Below the pieces are notes generated by a model. It had not been told where the DNA came from. It saw only the letters and a list, made by a program, of their open reading frames with translations, and did no database searches. Of a DNA stretch of 64,000 nt, positions 37,487 to 49,130 are shown piece after piece. Position 1 is the first letter of the stretch, and each line of letters starts with the position of its first letter. The position numbers and the translations under genes are program-made. Source of the DNA: JAMXLO01 sp963791495 (lineage in GTDB: Bacteria; Pseudomonadota; Alphaproteobacteria; Acetobacterales; Acetobacteraceae); the NCBI GenBank assembly GCA_963791495.1, contig CAWBST010000029.1, positions 10,289 through 74,288 of the forward strand. Direction: 5' to 3'.

Positions 37487-38146
37487 CTAATAAAGCCCGG
37501 GAATCAGCCGCGACGTGCGGCCGCGATAGGCATCGTACTCGGCACCGAACTCAGAGCGCAGCAGCGCCTCCTCCGCGCGGATGCGCCCGACGACGGGGAC
37601 CAGGGTGAGCACAGCCAGCATGACACCGACCCCCGACCGGAACGCCAGCCCCCAGCCGAGTGAGCTGACCAGCAGTCCCAGATAGCTGGGGTGTCGGATG
37701 ATGCTGTAGATCCCTGTGGTGACCAGCGTGTGTCCCGGCTGGATGGCGACGAGCCCGCTGAACCGTCGGCCCAGGACGAATACCGGCCAAAGTCGCACCG
37801 CGCCGCCGGCGGTGAACAGAACGACTCCCAGCCATCGGACCCCATCGCCGCCGAATGTCCAGAAGTCGAGGCGATCCGTCAGGGCCGGCAGATAGCCGTT
37901 CAGCAGTCCGATCACGGCAAAGGCCGCGAGAACCCAGCGATTGCTGCGATCCTCGCGTTCGCCCGGACTGAGGTTGCCGGCGGAGAACAGCGACACCCCG
38001 GTCATGACCACAACCACGATCGTAAGTGCGGTCAGGGGAGGGTGGGAGAAGAAGGCGGCAAAGCCACCCCAGCCGAGGATCGCCAGGCCGAGATAGGCTG
38101 CGGTCCCGGCAATAGCGGTGAGTACCAGTCTGGGCGTCGGTGTCAT
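37487..38146 (-). CDS. Isoprenylcysteine carboxylmethyltransferase-like membrane protein
   Basis: 219 residues from the ATG at 38146 (MTPTPRLVLTAIAG). There are five or six hydrophobic segments, with the ICMT/PEMT C-terminal motif GIYSIIRHPSYLGLL (about 152-166) and the ending FGAEYDAYRGRTSRLIPGLY. Family members methylate lipids or isoprenoid-like carboxyls with SAM at the membrane; bacterial substrates are mostly unknown. The gene is divergent from the kinase gene, with only 65 bases between starts. Confidence 0.85.
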   Translation of the reverse strand: MTPTPRLVLTAIAGTAAYLGLAILGWGGFAAFFSHPPLTALTIVVVVMTGVSLFSAGNLSPGEREDRSNRWVLAAFAVIGLLNGYLPALTDRLDFWTFGGDGVRWLGVVLFTAGGAVRLWPVFVLGRRFSGLVAIQPGHTLVTTGIYSIIRHPSYLGLLVSSLGWGLAFRSGVGVMLAVLTLVPVVGRIRAEEALLRSEFGAEYDAYRGRTSRLIPGLY

Positions 38147-38211
38147 GGCGGTTCCCTCGGGACAGTGAACGCCAGTGGCGCGGCGCCTCCGCCTGTTGCT
38201 ATGTCGCACAC

Positions 38212-40251
<2,040 letters not shown>

Positions 40252-41600
40252 CCATTCGTCCCATTCGGGAACTCCTGGCCGCCGTTCATGGCTCGCCGGC
40301 GCAGTGGTGTCCCTGCTCGTGGGCTGCGCACCAACCGCCCAGACCCCTGCACCCATCGCGGCGGCAGCACCGCCAGCATCGCCACCGCCGGTACAGCCGG
40401 TGCCGTTTCCCCAGGCCGTGCTGAATGCCGCGAACGCGGTCTTCTCCGGCGCACCTGTCGGTCCCCAGCAGCGCCAGGTCGTGGTGATCGATCCGCTAGT
40501 GAACGGCGTGACCGGCGAGCAGTCGGTGGCAACGCAGCAGATTCAGAACCAGATCATCGCGCTGGCGCAGGCGAAGTATCCGCAGTTCGACATCCAGCCC
40601 TTCTCAGCCGCAGCGGTCAGCAAGGGTCCCGACGTGATGGTCGGCACGTTCACCCCGGTGAATGCTCAGGGCCAGACCGCCGGCACGCGCGAGGGTTACA
40701 GGTTCTGCCTGGTGATGGTGGACCTGCGCGCCGGCAAGACAGTCGCCAAGGGCGTGGCGCGTGCGCGCATGGACGGTGTCGACACAACGCCGACCGGATT
40801 CTTCCGCGACAGTCCGGGCTGGACCAACGACACCAGCGTCAAGAGCTATATCGACACATGCCAGGCCACCAAGGTCGGCGATCCGATCAGCCAGACCTAC
40901 CTCAACGGCATCATGACAGCGTCTCTCGTCAGCGAGGCGATCAACGCCTACGACACGAGCCGTTATCGCGAAGCGCTCGACCTCTACACGACGGCAGAGA
41001 AGACGCCGGCCGGCAATCAGCTGCGTGTATACAACGGTCTCTATCTGACGAACTGGAAACTTGGCCAGCGTGACCAGGCCGAGGATGCGTTCGGGCGGGT
41101 GGTCGATTACGGGCTCGACAGCAATGCACTCGGGGTGAAGATCCTGTTCCGTCCGGGAACGACCTCGCTCGACACCGCACAGCAGACGACCGGGCCTTAC
41201 GACATGTGGCTGAGAGAGATCGCCACTCACAGCGCGAGCCGGAAGGCCTGCCTGCAGGTGACAGGCAACAGCAGCCCGACGGGGTCCGCCGTGCTCAATG
41301 ATCAGTTGTCGCAGTTGCGCGCCGAATATGTGAAAGGCCGGCTCGAGACGGATGCACCTTCCTTGCAGGGCCACCTGATTGCCACGGGCGTCGGATCGAA
41401 GAACAATCTGATCGGCACCGGGGCGGACGATCTGTCCGATGCGCTGGACCGAAGGGTCGAGTTCAAGGTGATCCAGAGCTGCTGAGCGAGATGGGACAGG
41501 CACGCATGGACCAACAGAGCACAACGATCTCTCGGCGCGTCGATGTGCTGCCGCGCGAGAGCATCGAATTGCGCACGATCGCATTTCATTCAGCCTGAAC

Positions 41601-42344
41601 ATGCGCGGACTGAATGGCAGGCGGGTGATTCTCACCGGCGGCGCGAGCGGCATCGGCCGCGCTGCCGCGCTGCGCCTGGCGCAGGAAGGCTGCGTGCTGG
41701 GGATCTTCGATCTCGATGAAGCCGGCGCGCAGGCGACTGCCGCACAGTGCGGCGAGGCGCAGGCGTATCGCGTCGATATCACCGATCGCGCGCAGGTCGC
41801 CGCGGCGGTCGCGTCGTTCGAGGCCGCCTTTGGCGCGGTGCAGGGATTGGCGAATGTCGCGGGTTGGGACACGCCGATCGACTTCCTCGATACCGACCGT
41901 GCGCTGTGGGACAAGGTCGTGCAGATCAACCTGTATGGCCCGCTGAACATGCACCACGTCGTTGCGCGCGGCATGGCCGAACGCGGGTTCGGCCGCGTGG
42001 TGAATGTGTCGTCCGATGCAGGACGGGTGGGTTCGTCAGGCGAGGCGGTGTACTCAGCGTGCAAGGGCGGCATCATCGCCTTCACCAAGACGCTGGCGCG
42101 CGAACTGGCGCGCAAGGGCGTCACGCTGAACGTGGTGTGTCCCGGACCGACCGACACGCCGCTGTTCGACAATTTCCGCGCGGCGTCCCCCTCGATCGGC
42201 GATGCATTGGCGCGGGCCATTCCGTTGCGGCGGCTGGGCAAGCCGGACGACTACGCCGGGATGATCGCATTCCTGCTGTCGGACGATGCGGAGTACATGA
42301 CAGGCCAGACGATCAGCGTGTCCGGCGGACTGACGATGGCGTAA
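41601..42344 (+). CDS. Short-chain dehydrogenase/reductase
   Basis: 247 residues, classical SDR: TGGASGIG (11-18), NVAG near 87, Ser in VSSDAG, YSACK for Tyr-Lys, and the C-terminal PGPTDTPLF segment. No strong ribosome site precedes the ATG. A short frame ends 3 bases before it, so the start could be reached by coupled translation. Substrate unknown; relatives include benzoyl-CoA and cyclohexanol pathway SDRs. Confidence 0.88.
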   Translation: MRGLNGRRVILTGGASGIGRAAALRLAQEGCVLGIFDLDEAGAQATAAQCGEAQAYRVDITDRAQVAAAVASFEAAFGAVQGLANVAGWDTPIDFLDTDRALWDKVVQINLYGPLNMHHVVARGMAERGFGRVVNVSSDAGRVGSSGEAVYSACKGGIIAFTKTLARELARKGVTLNVVCPGPTDTPLFDNFRAASPSIGDALARAIPLRRLGKPDDYAGMIAFLLSDDAEYMTGQTISVSGGLTMA

Positions 42345-42384
42345 GAACACCTGTCAGGCAGCGTAGCCAGACGCCTCCTCCCTT

Positions 42385-42464
42385 CGTCATTCCCACGCAA
42401 GCGGGAATCCCGGGCAACGGGACGGACCTCGGAATGCTGGATTCCCGCTTGCGCGGGAATGACG
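42385..42464. repeat. REP-like palindromic element, copy 2
   Basis: The element starts CGTCATTCCCACGCAAGCGG and ends with the near-exact inverse (...GCGCGGGAATGACG). It shares its termini and size (80 versus 79 bp) with the element at 34298-34376, but the middle differs. It lies between convergent SDR genes, where it could also serve as a bidirectional terminator-like hairpin. Confidence 0.85.
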
Positions 42465-42498
42465 AGTGAGAGCTTGTGCGCAGTGGTGCAACACGGGT

Positions 42499-43260
42499 TC
42501 ACTCAAGGCCGATGCGACGACGGAAGTCATCGTTGCCCAGCGCAAACTCCTTGCCGGCGAGATCGTCGGCCTCCTCGCTGCACAGATACACGATCGCCCG
42601 CGCTGGATGCGCAACGGGTGTGAGTTGCTCGCGCGGGATTCTGCTGACCATGTTGACGCCCGAGGCACGGATCGTCACCTGCATGTCGGTGTCCGTCGTG
42701 CCTGGCTGAAATCCAAACACGCGAATGCCGGCCGGGCGATGCTCCAGGTCGATCGAGCGCGTCAGCATCGCCAATCCCGCCTTGCCGGCACAGTAAGCGC
42801 TCCAGCCTTCCAGCGGCCGATGCGCGGCACCCGAAGACACGTTGATGATATCGCCATGTCCACGCTCGATCATGCCGGGCAGCACCGCACGGATGACGTA
42901 ATATGCGCCGATCAGGTTGATCTCGATGCTGCGCGCCCATTCGGCGGGATCGGCTTCACCGACCATGCTGATCGGCTCGATGACACCGGCGTTGTTCACC
43001 AGAACATCAGGCGGCCCGAAGCGCTCCGTCGTTTCCTGCACAAGCCGCTGGCACGCGGCGTAATCCGACACGTCGCATGCGATCGCTGCCGCCTTGCCGC
43101 CGGCTGCGTTGATCTGGCGCGCATTCGCCTCTGCCTGTGCGGTGGTGCGCGCCGCAAGCACCACCGACGCGCCTGCCTCGCCAAGCGCAAGCGCAGCGGC
43201 GGCGCCGATCCCTCGGCTTGCACCCGTTACGATTGCAACCTTTCCGGCCAGACCTGGCAT
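42499..43260 (-). CDS. Short-chain dehydrogenase/reductase
   Basis: 253 residues from the ATG at 43260, with AAAGGAGG 10 bases upstream; a longer extension to 43476 was rejected. It has TGASRGIG, NNAGV, the catalytic Ser in VSSGAA and YCAGK as the Tyr-Lys pair. Classical NAD(P)-dependent oxidoreductase; substrate unknown. It is divergent from the hydrolase-fold gene at 43372. Confidence 0.9.
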   Translation of the reverse strand: MPGLAGKVAIVTGASRGIGAAAALALGEAGASVVLAARTTAQAEANARQINAAGGKAAAIACDVSDYAACQRLVQETTERFGPPDVLVNNAGVIEPISMVGEADPAEWARSIEINLIGAYYVIRAVLPGMIERGHGDIINVSSGAAHRPLEGWSAYCAGKAGLAMLTRSIDLEHRPAGIRVFGFQPGTTDTDMQVTIRASGVNMVSRIPREQLTPVAHPARAIVYLCSEEADDLAGKEFALGNDDFRRRIGLE

Positions 43261-43371
43261 CGCCGCGCCTCCTTTTGTTCGTGCCGCTTTATGGCACAGC
43301 TGAGCGATTGGACAAGCGAGGCTACCGATGAGTATCCTGCGCCCAACGCAAGTGGGTGGAAGGGGATCTTG

Positions 43372-44157
43372 ATGCCGAGCAGCGTGACCTGGAACGAGAC
43401 CACGATTCCAATCGCGGGTACCAAGCTGCACCTGACGCGCGGCGGCAGCGGTCGGCCGGTGCTGGTTCTGCATCACGACATCGGCACGCCGGATCGCCTA
43501 TCGTTCTACGATACGCTGGCGCGGAGCTTCGATGTGCTGGTGCCGCATCATCCCGGCTGGGGAAAGTCGGAGCGGCCGCAATGGCTGCGCAGCGTGCGTG
43601 ACATAGCCGCGATGCACAGCTGGCTGCTCGGCGATCTCGGTCTGAGCGACGTGTCGCTGGTGGGTCTCGGCTTCGGCGGCTGGATCGCCGCCGAGATGGC
43701 CACCCAGTCGCCGACCGCGTACCGCAAGCTGGTGCTGGTCGGCGCAATGGGGATCAACCCGCCTGACGGCTACATCGCGGACCAGGCGATCGTGTCCTAT
43801 CTCGATTATCCGCAGGCTGGCTTCCACGATCAGGCGGCATTCACGCGTATCTACGGCGACGTATCGACGGATCAGCTCGAGCAGTGGGACATCTGCCGCG
43901 AGATGGTATTCCGCACCGCGTGGAAACCGTACATGTACAGCCAGACTCTGCCGCACCTGCTGGGCGGGGTGAAGACGCCGGCGCTGGTGGTGTGGGGCGA
44001 CGATGACAAGCACGTGCCGAAGAGCGCGGGCGATGCCTACGTGAAGGCGCTGCGTAACGCGCGGCTGGAAACCGTGTCCAGCTGCGGGCATTATGTCGAT
44101 ATGGAAAAGCCGGACGAGCTGGCCAGGCTCGTTTCGACGTTCGTCAACGCGAACTGA
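43372..44157 (+). CDS. Alpha/beta-hydrolase-fold protein lacking the nucleophile
   Basis: 261 residues from the ATG at 43372 behind GGAAGGGGA. The fold is clear: HHDIGTPDR, HPGWGKSE, acid region WGDDDKHVP at 209-217 and His240 in SCGHYVDM. The nucleophile elbow reads G98-L-G100-F-G102-G instead of G-x-S-x-G, so the usual Ser is Gly. A normal serine-hydrolase mechanism is therefore unlikely unless another residue substitutes. It is 12 bases before an LLM flavin monooxygenase gene and probably co-transcribed, so it may act on, or bind, that enzyme's product. Confidence 0.85.
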   Translation: MPSSVTWNETTIPIAGTKLHLTRGGSGRPVLVLHHDIGTPDRLSFYDTLARSFDVLVPHHPGWGKSERPQWLRSVRDIAAMHSWLLGDLGLSDVSLVGLGFGGWIAAEMATQSPTAYRKLVLVGAMGINPPDGYIADQAIVSYLDYPQAGFHDQAAFTRIYGDVSTDQLEQWDICREMVFRTAWKPYMYSQTLPHLLGGVKTPALVVWGDDDKHVPKSAGDAYVKALRNARLETVSSCGHYVDMEKPDELARLVSTFVNAN

Positions 44158-44169
44158 AGGGAGCGCGCC

Positions 44170-45411
44170 ATGCACCTGATGTATTTCACTGAACAGCCGA
44201 TGGCCGCCTACGATGCGAAGGAGGGCCTGAAATACGGCGCGACCGCGCTGACCTTCTCCAACAGCCACTACGATTCGGTGGCGGCGAGCCGGCTCTACAA
44301 CGAGTACCTCGAAGAATACATCATGGCCGACGAGTGGGGCGTCGACGGCATCATGCTGAACGAACACCACAATGCACCGTTCTGCATGCAGGCCCGGACC
44401 AACATGTTCGGCGCGATCCTCGCGGCGGTGACGAAGCGCGCGAAGATCGTCTTCCTCGGCAACCCGCTGCCGCTGTCGGACAATCCGGTGCAGCTCGCCG
44501 AAGAGATTGCGATGATCGACATGGTCTCGAAAGGCCGGGTGGTGTCGGGCTTCGTGCGCGGCGGCGGACAGGAGCAGTTGGCCAACGGGGTGAACCCTGC
44601 GTACAACCGGGAGCGCTTCGTCGAGGCGCATGATCTCGTCACCAAGACCTGGACCACTCCGGGTCCGTTCCGCTGGGAAGGCACGCATTACCAGCATCGC
44701 GTGGTGAACCCGTGGGCGGTGCCGTTGCAGAAGCCGTATCCACGGGTGTGGATACCAGGCGTCCTGTCGCGCGAGACGGTGATCTGGACCGCGCAGCAGC
44801 GCTATCCGTACATTGCGCTGAACACCGCGATCGACGCGACAAAGACGATCTGGGACACCTACTCGAAGGCGGCTGCGGATGTCGGCTACACCGCCGGTCC
44901 CGAGAACTTCGGCTACCTGATCCGCGTGCACGTGCAGGACACCGAAGAGAAGGCGCTGCAGAACGCGCGGCAGTTCATGTGGATGCAGGGCGAGTTCACC
45001 GGGCTCGCGCATCCGGTGTGGGCCAACCCGTCCGGCTACTTCTCGCCGTCCGGCCGTCGTGGCTTTGTCGAGTTCGCAGTGGGGCGCGCGAAGAACCCGC
45101 GCGGTCAGCCCACATTCGAGGAGCAGGTCCACGACACGATGATCGTCGCGGGCACGCCCGACCAGGTGATCGAGCGGCTGAAGTACCTGATCGAGCACAC
45201 GCGTCCCGGCATCATGGGCCTGTGGGGCAACGACGGCACCGTGTCCGCGGTCGATCGGCGCCGGTGCATCGAGCTTCTGGTAAAGGAGGTGATGCCCGCG
45301 GTGAAGGAGCACGGCAAGTCGCTCGGCCTGAATGATCCGTGGGAGGCCAACGCACCGGTGCATCTGCGCTACTCGACCGACATCCCGGTGCAGAGGGAGG
45401 CGGCGGAGTAG
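44170..45411 (+). CDS. LLM-class flavin-dependent monooxygenase
   Basis: 413 residues with the bacterial-luciferase-like TIM barrel. The segments GVDGIMLNEHHNAPFCMQAR (about 56-75) and GNPLPLSDNPVQLAEEIAMI (about 97-116) and the region RVVSGFVRGGGQEQ typify this subfamily. Such enzymes use FMNH2 supplied by a partner reductase, or F420 in some lineages, to oxygenate small organic compounds. No flavin reductase gene is adjacent. It is paired with the upstream nucleophile-less hydrolase-fold gene. Confidence 0.9.
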   Translation: MHLMYFTEQPMAAYDAKEGLKYGATALTFSNSHYDSVAASRLYNEYLEEYIMADEWGVDGIMLNEHHNAPFCMQARTNMFGAILAAVTKRAKIVFLGNPLPLSDNPVQLAEEIAMIDMVSKGRVVSGFVRGGGQEQLANGVNPAYNRERFVEAHDLVTKTWTTPGPFRWEGTHYQHRVVNPWAVPLQKPYPRVWIPGVLSRETVIWTAQQRYPYIALNTAIDATKTIWDTYSKAAADVGYTAGPENFGYLIRVHVQDTEEKALQNARQFMWMQGEFTGLAHPVWANPSGYFSPSGRRGFVEFAVGRAKNPRGQPTFEEQVHDTMIVAGTPDQVIERLKYLIEHTRPGIMGLWGNDGTVSAVDRRRCIELLVKEVMPAVKEHGKSLGLNDPWEANAPVHLRYSTDIPVQREAAE

Positions 45412-45425
45412 AAGGCTTGCGTCTG

Positions 45426-45442
45426 GTAAGGAGCGTCCTTAC
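45426..45442. promoter_or_regulatory. Palindromic operator candidate for the MazEF-type module
   Basis: GTAAGGA-GCG-TCCTTAC is an exact inverted repeat with 7-bp arms, 28 bases before the antitoxin ATG. It sits between a weak -35 (TTGCGT, 45417-45422) and a -10-like TACATA (45440-45445). AbrB-type antitoxins autorepress their operons from such sites. Confidence 0.6.
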
Positions 45443-45470
45443 ATAAGGGCGCTTCTCGCCAGGGCAACCG

Positions 45471-45704
45471 ATGATCACGAGCAAGCTAACCACCAAAGCG
45501 CAGACGACCATTCCGCGAGCGGTCCGCAACGCGCTCGGCGTGAAGGAAGGCGATGAACTCGCCTACGAGATCGAGGACGGCCGGGTGGTGCTGACCAAAG
45601 CATCACCGCGTCTGCCCCGAAAGGGCGTTCCTTTCGAAGACCCGTTCGCGGCGTTCTGGGAATGGGATACCGACGAAGACGAGCGGGCTTTCGCGAACTT
45701 CTAA
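45471..45704 (+). CDS. AbrB/MazE-type antitoxin
   Basis: 77 residues. The N-terminal SpoVT/AbrB swapped-hairpin DNA-binding domain (residues 1-46, TTKAQTTIPRAVRNALGV) is followed by an acidic tail (FEDPFAAFWEWDTDEDERAF), the usual toxin-wrapping segment. It should bind and neutralise the downstream toxin and repress the operon. Its TAA stop overlaps the toxin ATG by one base (TAATG). Confidence 0.92.
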   Translation: MITSKLTTKAQTTIPRAVRNALGVKEGDELAYEIEDGRVVLTKASPRLPRKGVPFEDPFAAFWEWDTDEDERAFANF

Positions 45705-46081
45705 TGGGTCGACAGCCGTCGCACCAACGTCACGCATTCTCTGTGTGGGACGTTGCGCGGGTGGCATTTCCATTTGCCGATAGCCCTATACACCGCAACC
45801 GGCCTGCCCTCGTGATCAGCACACCTGACGTTCATGAACGCTTTGGCGTGCTTTGGGTGTTGATGATCACCAGCGCCGGGCGGACGCACTGGCCAGGTGA
45901 CATAACGATTTCAGACCTGGCTGAGGCAGGTCTGCCGGTCCCTTGCGTCGTACGCACTGAGAAGGTCGCGACGATTGACACACGCTTTGCAGAACGGGCC
46001 GGGAGGCTTGCGGAGCAGGATCGACCAAATGTCGTCAGGTCGCTCCGCCGATTGCTGGATTCCGTGCTGGTAATGTCGTGA
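45704..46081 (+). CDS. MazF/PemK-type toxin
   Basis: 125 residues from the ATG at 45704, overlapping the antitoxin stop. The fold is MazF/PemK-like, with WDVARVAFPFADSPIHRNRPALVIS near the start and VVRTEKVATIDTRF in the second half. Homologues are mRNA interferases that cut RNA and halt translation. The one-base overlap implies translational coupling, with antitoxin made first. It ends directly against the convergent acyl-CoA synthetase gene. Confidence 0.87.
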   Translation: MGRQPSHQRHAFSVWDVARVAFPFADSPIHRNRPALVISTPDVHERFGVLWVLMITSAGRTHWPGDITISDLAEAGLPVPCVVRTEKVATIDTRFAERAGRLAEQDRPNVVRSLRRLLDSVLVMS

Positions 46082-47682
46082 TCAGGATCGCGTCCTCTCC
46101 CTCAGCTCGAACTTCTGGATCTTCCCGGTTGAAGTCTTCGGTAGCGGCCCGAAGCTGACGAACCTTGGGCACTTGAAGTGCGCGAGATGCATCCGGCACC
46201 AGGCGATGATGTCCGCCTCGGTCACACCGCTCGCACCAGGCTTCAGTGTGACGAAGGCCTGCGGCGTCTCGCCCCACTTCTCATCGGACCGAGCCACGAC
46301 CGCCGCCTCCATCACGTCGGGATGCTGGTAGAGCACCTCCTCAACCTCCAATGAGCTGATGTTCTCGCCGCCCGATATGATGATGTCCTTCGCGCGATCC
46401 TTGATCTCCACGTAGCCGTCAGGATGCATCACCGCGAGATCGCCGGTATGGAACCAGCCACCGGCAAACGCCTCGGCGCTGGCAGATGGATTCTTCAAAT
46501 ACCCCTTCATCACCGTGTTGCCGCGCAGCATGAGCTCGCCCATTGTCGCGCCGTCCGCCGGCACCGGCGTCATCGTCGCAGGATCCAACACTGCGGCGTC
46601 CTCCAGCGTTGGTGTGTTCACGCCTTGCCGCGCCATGAACGCCGACTTCTGCTCGATCGGCATATCATCGAGACCGGGCTGCCACATGCACACAGTGGAC
46701 GGTCCGTAGCTTTCCGTCAGGCCGTAAAGATGCGTGACCGCGAAGCCCATCGCCTCCATGCGCGTAATGACGGTGCTTGGCGGCGCGGCACCGCCGGTGG
46801 CGATCTGCACAGTCTGAGGGAACGGCCGGCGTGCGTCCTCGGGGGCATGGATCAGCATGCTCAGCACTACCGGCGCACCGCACATATGCGTCACGCCGTG
46901 TTCGGCGATTGCGGCGAAGATCGGCGCGGGTTCCACGCGGCGAAGACAGACATGCGTGCCGCCGGCGAGAGTCACCGCCCAGGTATAGGTCCAGCCATTG
47001 CAATGGAACATCGGCAGCGTCCACAGATAGACGCTGTGCGGTGACAGCCCGAACGTCAGAGCGTTGCCGCATGCGTTCAGATAGGCGCCGCGATGATGCA
47101 GCACCACGCCCTTCGGATTGCCGGTCGTGCCGGACGTGTAGTTCAGCGCAATCGCCTGCCACTCATCGTCGGGCAGCCGCACCGGAAACTCCGCACTGCC
47201 ACCCGCTATGAACGCCTCATATTCGGTGTCGATGTTCACCACTCGGATCCGACGCCCGCTCTGCGCCAGGGCGCGCGTCATCACTTCGGCGAATTCGCCA
47301 TCGACCAGCACGACCTTCGCTTCCGAATGCTGCAGGATGAACGCGACTGCTCCCGCATCGAGCCTTATGTTGATCGAGCACAGCACCGCACCGAGCATCG
47401 GCACGGCGTAGTGCGCCTCCAGCATCTCGGGAATGTTGGGCGCCATGATCGCGACGGTATCGTCCTTGCCCACGCCGGCGCCGCCAAGGCCGATGCCAGC
47501 CGACGCGCGCGCTCGAGGAACTGCGCATAGGTGTAGCGCCGTTCGCCATGGATCACGGCGACGCGCGGCCCATACACACGAGCCGCGCGTACCAGGAACG
47601 AAACCGGCGACAGCGGCACATAATTCGCCGCCGTGCGATCGAGGTTCTGTTCATATATGGACACGGTATTGTCCTTGCGCAT
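46082..47682 (-). pseudogene. Acyl-CoA synthetase (AMP-forming), frameshifted near the N-terminus
   Basis: The first 68 residues (MRKDNTVSIYEQNLDRTAAN to RRLASALAA) leave frame at about 47474-47478. The other frame continues with VGKDDTVAIMAPNIPEMLEA and runs to 46082 as a complete enzyme. One missing base explains it; the restored protein is about 533 residues. Motifs: the P-loop YTSGTTGNPKG, the adenylate region YGLTES, the hinge region KDIIISGGENIS and the catalytic Lys in SFGPLPKTSTGKIQK. It activates a carboxylate to its CoA thioester. The sequence resembles the medium-chain/dimethylsulfoniopropionate-type group; substrate unknown. Confidence 0.87.
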
Positions 47683-47770
47683 GTGATTCCCTTCACCTAG
47701 CGTAAGTCAGGAAAGCCGATCGTGGAACGTTGGCTGACTATAAGTGTGTGACTGAAAGAAAGGACACGCC

Positions 47771-49120
47771 GTGCGTCAGATGGTTCTGGTGGGCTTCCTG
47801 CAGGCACAGAACTGTACGACGCTGGCAAGTTCGTGGCGCCATCCGGAGTCGCGGACGGATTTCACGACGGCTGCCTACTACCAGAAGATCGGCCAGGTGC
47901 TGGAGGAAGGAAAGTTCCAGCTCGCCTTCTTCGACGACAGGCTGGCGATGCCCGACATCTACGACGGCGGCAATCCGGCCCAGGTCGTGGCAAACGGCGT
48001 GCGCGTCGTGAAGATGGACCCGGTGGCGACATTGTTGGCGATGGGATTCGGCACGCAGCGTCTCGGCATCGGTTCGACCGCCTCGACCACCTACTACGAG
48101 CCGTTCGATGTCGCTCGCAGGTTCCAGACAGTGGATCACATGCTGGGAGGACGCGCGGCGTGGAACGTGGTGACGTCCGTCAACGACGGCGAGGCCCAGA
48201 ACATGGGCCGCGAGGTGCACCTGGCGCATGACCTGCGCTACGACCGTGCCGACGAATTCATGGAGATCGTACTCGGCTGCTGGGATGGCTGGGACGACGA
48301 TGCGCTGGTTGTCGACAAGCAGAGCGGTCTGTTCGCCGACCCCGACAAGGTGCACCGCATGGAGTATCGCGGGAAGTACCTGTCCTCGCGGGGCACCTTC
48401 ACCGTACCGCGTTCGCCGCAGGGCCATCCTGTCATCATCCAGGCGGGCTCGTCCGATCGCGGCCAGCAGTTCGCGGAGCGCTGGGCGGAGACCGTATTCG
48501 TCGGCTATCCCGACTTCGAGGAAGGCAAGCGACGGTATGCCGCCTTCAAGCAGGGTATCGCCGGGCTTGGACGCGACCCGGATTTGGTGACGGTCAATAC
48601 GATTGCCTATCCGGTCGCCGCCGCGACAAAGTCCGAGGCCGAGGACAAGATGGCGCTGATCGACAAGCTGTACCGCGAGGTCGATGGGCTGTCGCTGCTG
48701 TCCGAGGCGCTGAACTTCGACTTTGCGGCGAAGGGCATGGACGAGCCGTTCAGCGACCGGGAGCTGGAAGGCATGTCGGGCATGCAGGCGATGCGCGACC
48801 GGGTGATGCGGGTGATCGGCCGCAATCCGACGGTGCGCGATTTCCTGAACGTGACGCGGCGTGGCCGCCCGCGTGAGGCGATCGTCGGCGGGCCGAAGGA
48901 GATCGCCGATCGGCTGGAGAAGTGGTTCGTCGAGCGCGCCTGCGACGGCTATGTTGTCGGCGGCACGCACACGCCGGGCACGTTCGAGGATTTCGTGAAG
49001 TTCGTGGTGCCGGAACTGCAGCGCCGCGGGATCTTCCAGAAGGACTACAAAGGCGCGACGCTGCGGGAGAACCTGGGGTTGCCATGGCCGCGGCGCGGCT
49101 GGTGGAAGGCGGACGCATAG
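47771..49120 (+). CDS. NtaA/SnaA/DszA-family flavin-dependent monooxygenase
   Basis: 449 residues, the usual length. It has SSWRHP near the N-terminus, the flavin-binding STTYYEPFDVARRFQTVDHM (about 104-123), RAAWNVVTS at about 128 and the C-terminal ending ENLGLPWP. This family oxidises chelators, sulfones or related compounds with FMNH2 from a separate reductase. It is divergent from the acyl-CoA synthetase gene and is followed after 10 bases by the DUF1326-DUF2182 pair. Confidence 0.92.
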   Translation: MRQMVLVGFLQAQNCTTLASSWRHPESRTDFTTAAYYQKIGQVLEEGKFQLAFFDDRLAMPDIYDGGNPAQVVANGVRVVKMDPVATLLAMGFGTQRLGIGSTASTTYYEPFDVARRFQTVDHMLGGRAAWNVVTSVNDGEAQNMGREVHLAHDLRYDRADEFMEIVLGCWDGWDDDALVVDKQSGLFADPDKVHRMEYRGKYLSSRGTFTVPRSPQGHPVIIQAGSSDRGQQFAERWAETVFVGYPDFEEGKRRYAAFKQGIAGLGRDPDLVTVNTIAYPVAAATKSEAEDKMALIDKLYREVDGLSLLSEALNFDFAAKGMDEPFSDRELEGMSGMQAMRDRVMRVIGRNPTVRDFLNVTRRGRPREAIVGGPKEIADRLEKWFVERACDGYVVGGTHTPGTFEDFVKFVVPELQRRGIFQKDYKGATLRENLGLPWPRRGWWKADA

Positions 49121-49130
49121 GAGGCACGCG

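Noticed and set aside
41506..41598. 30-codon frame directly before the SDR at 41601
   Set aside because: Weak ribosome site, no recognisable product. It could be a leader for coupled translation, but the sequence alone does not support calling a gene.
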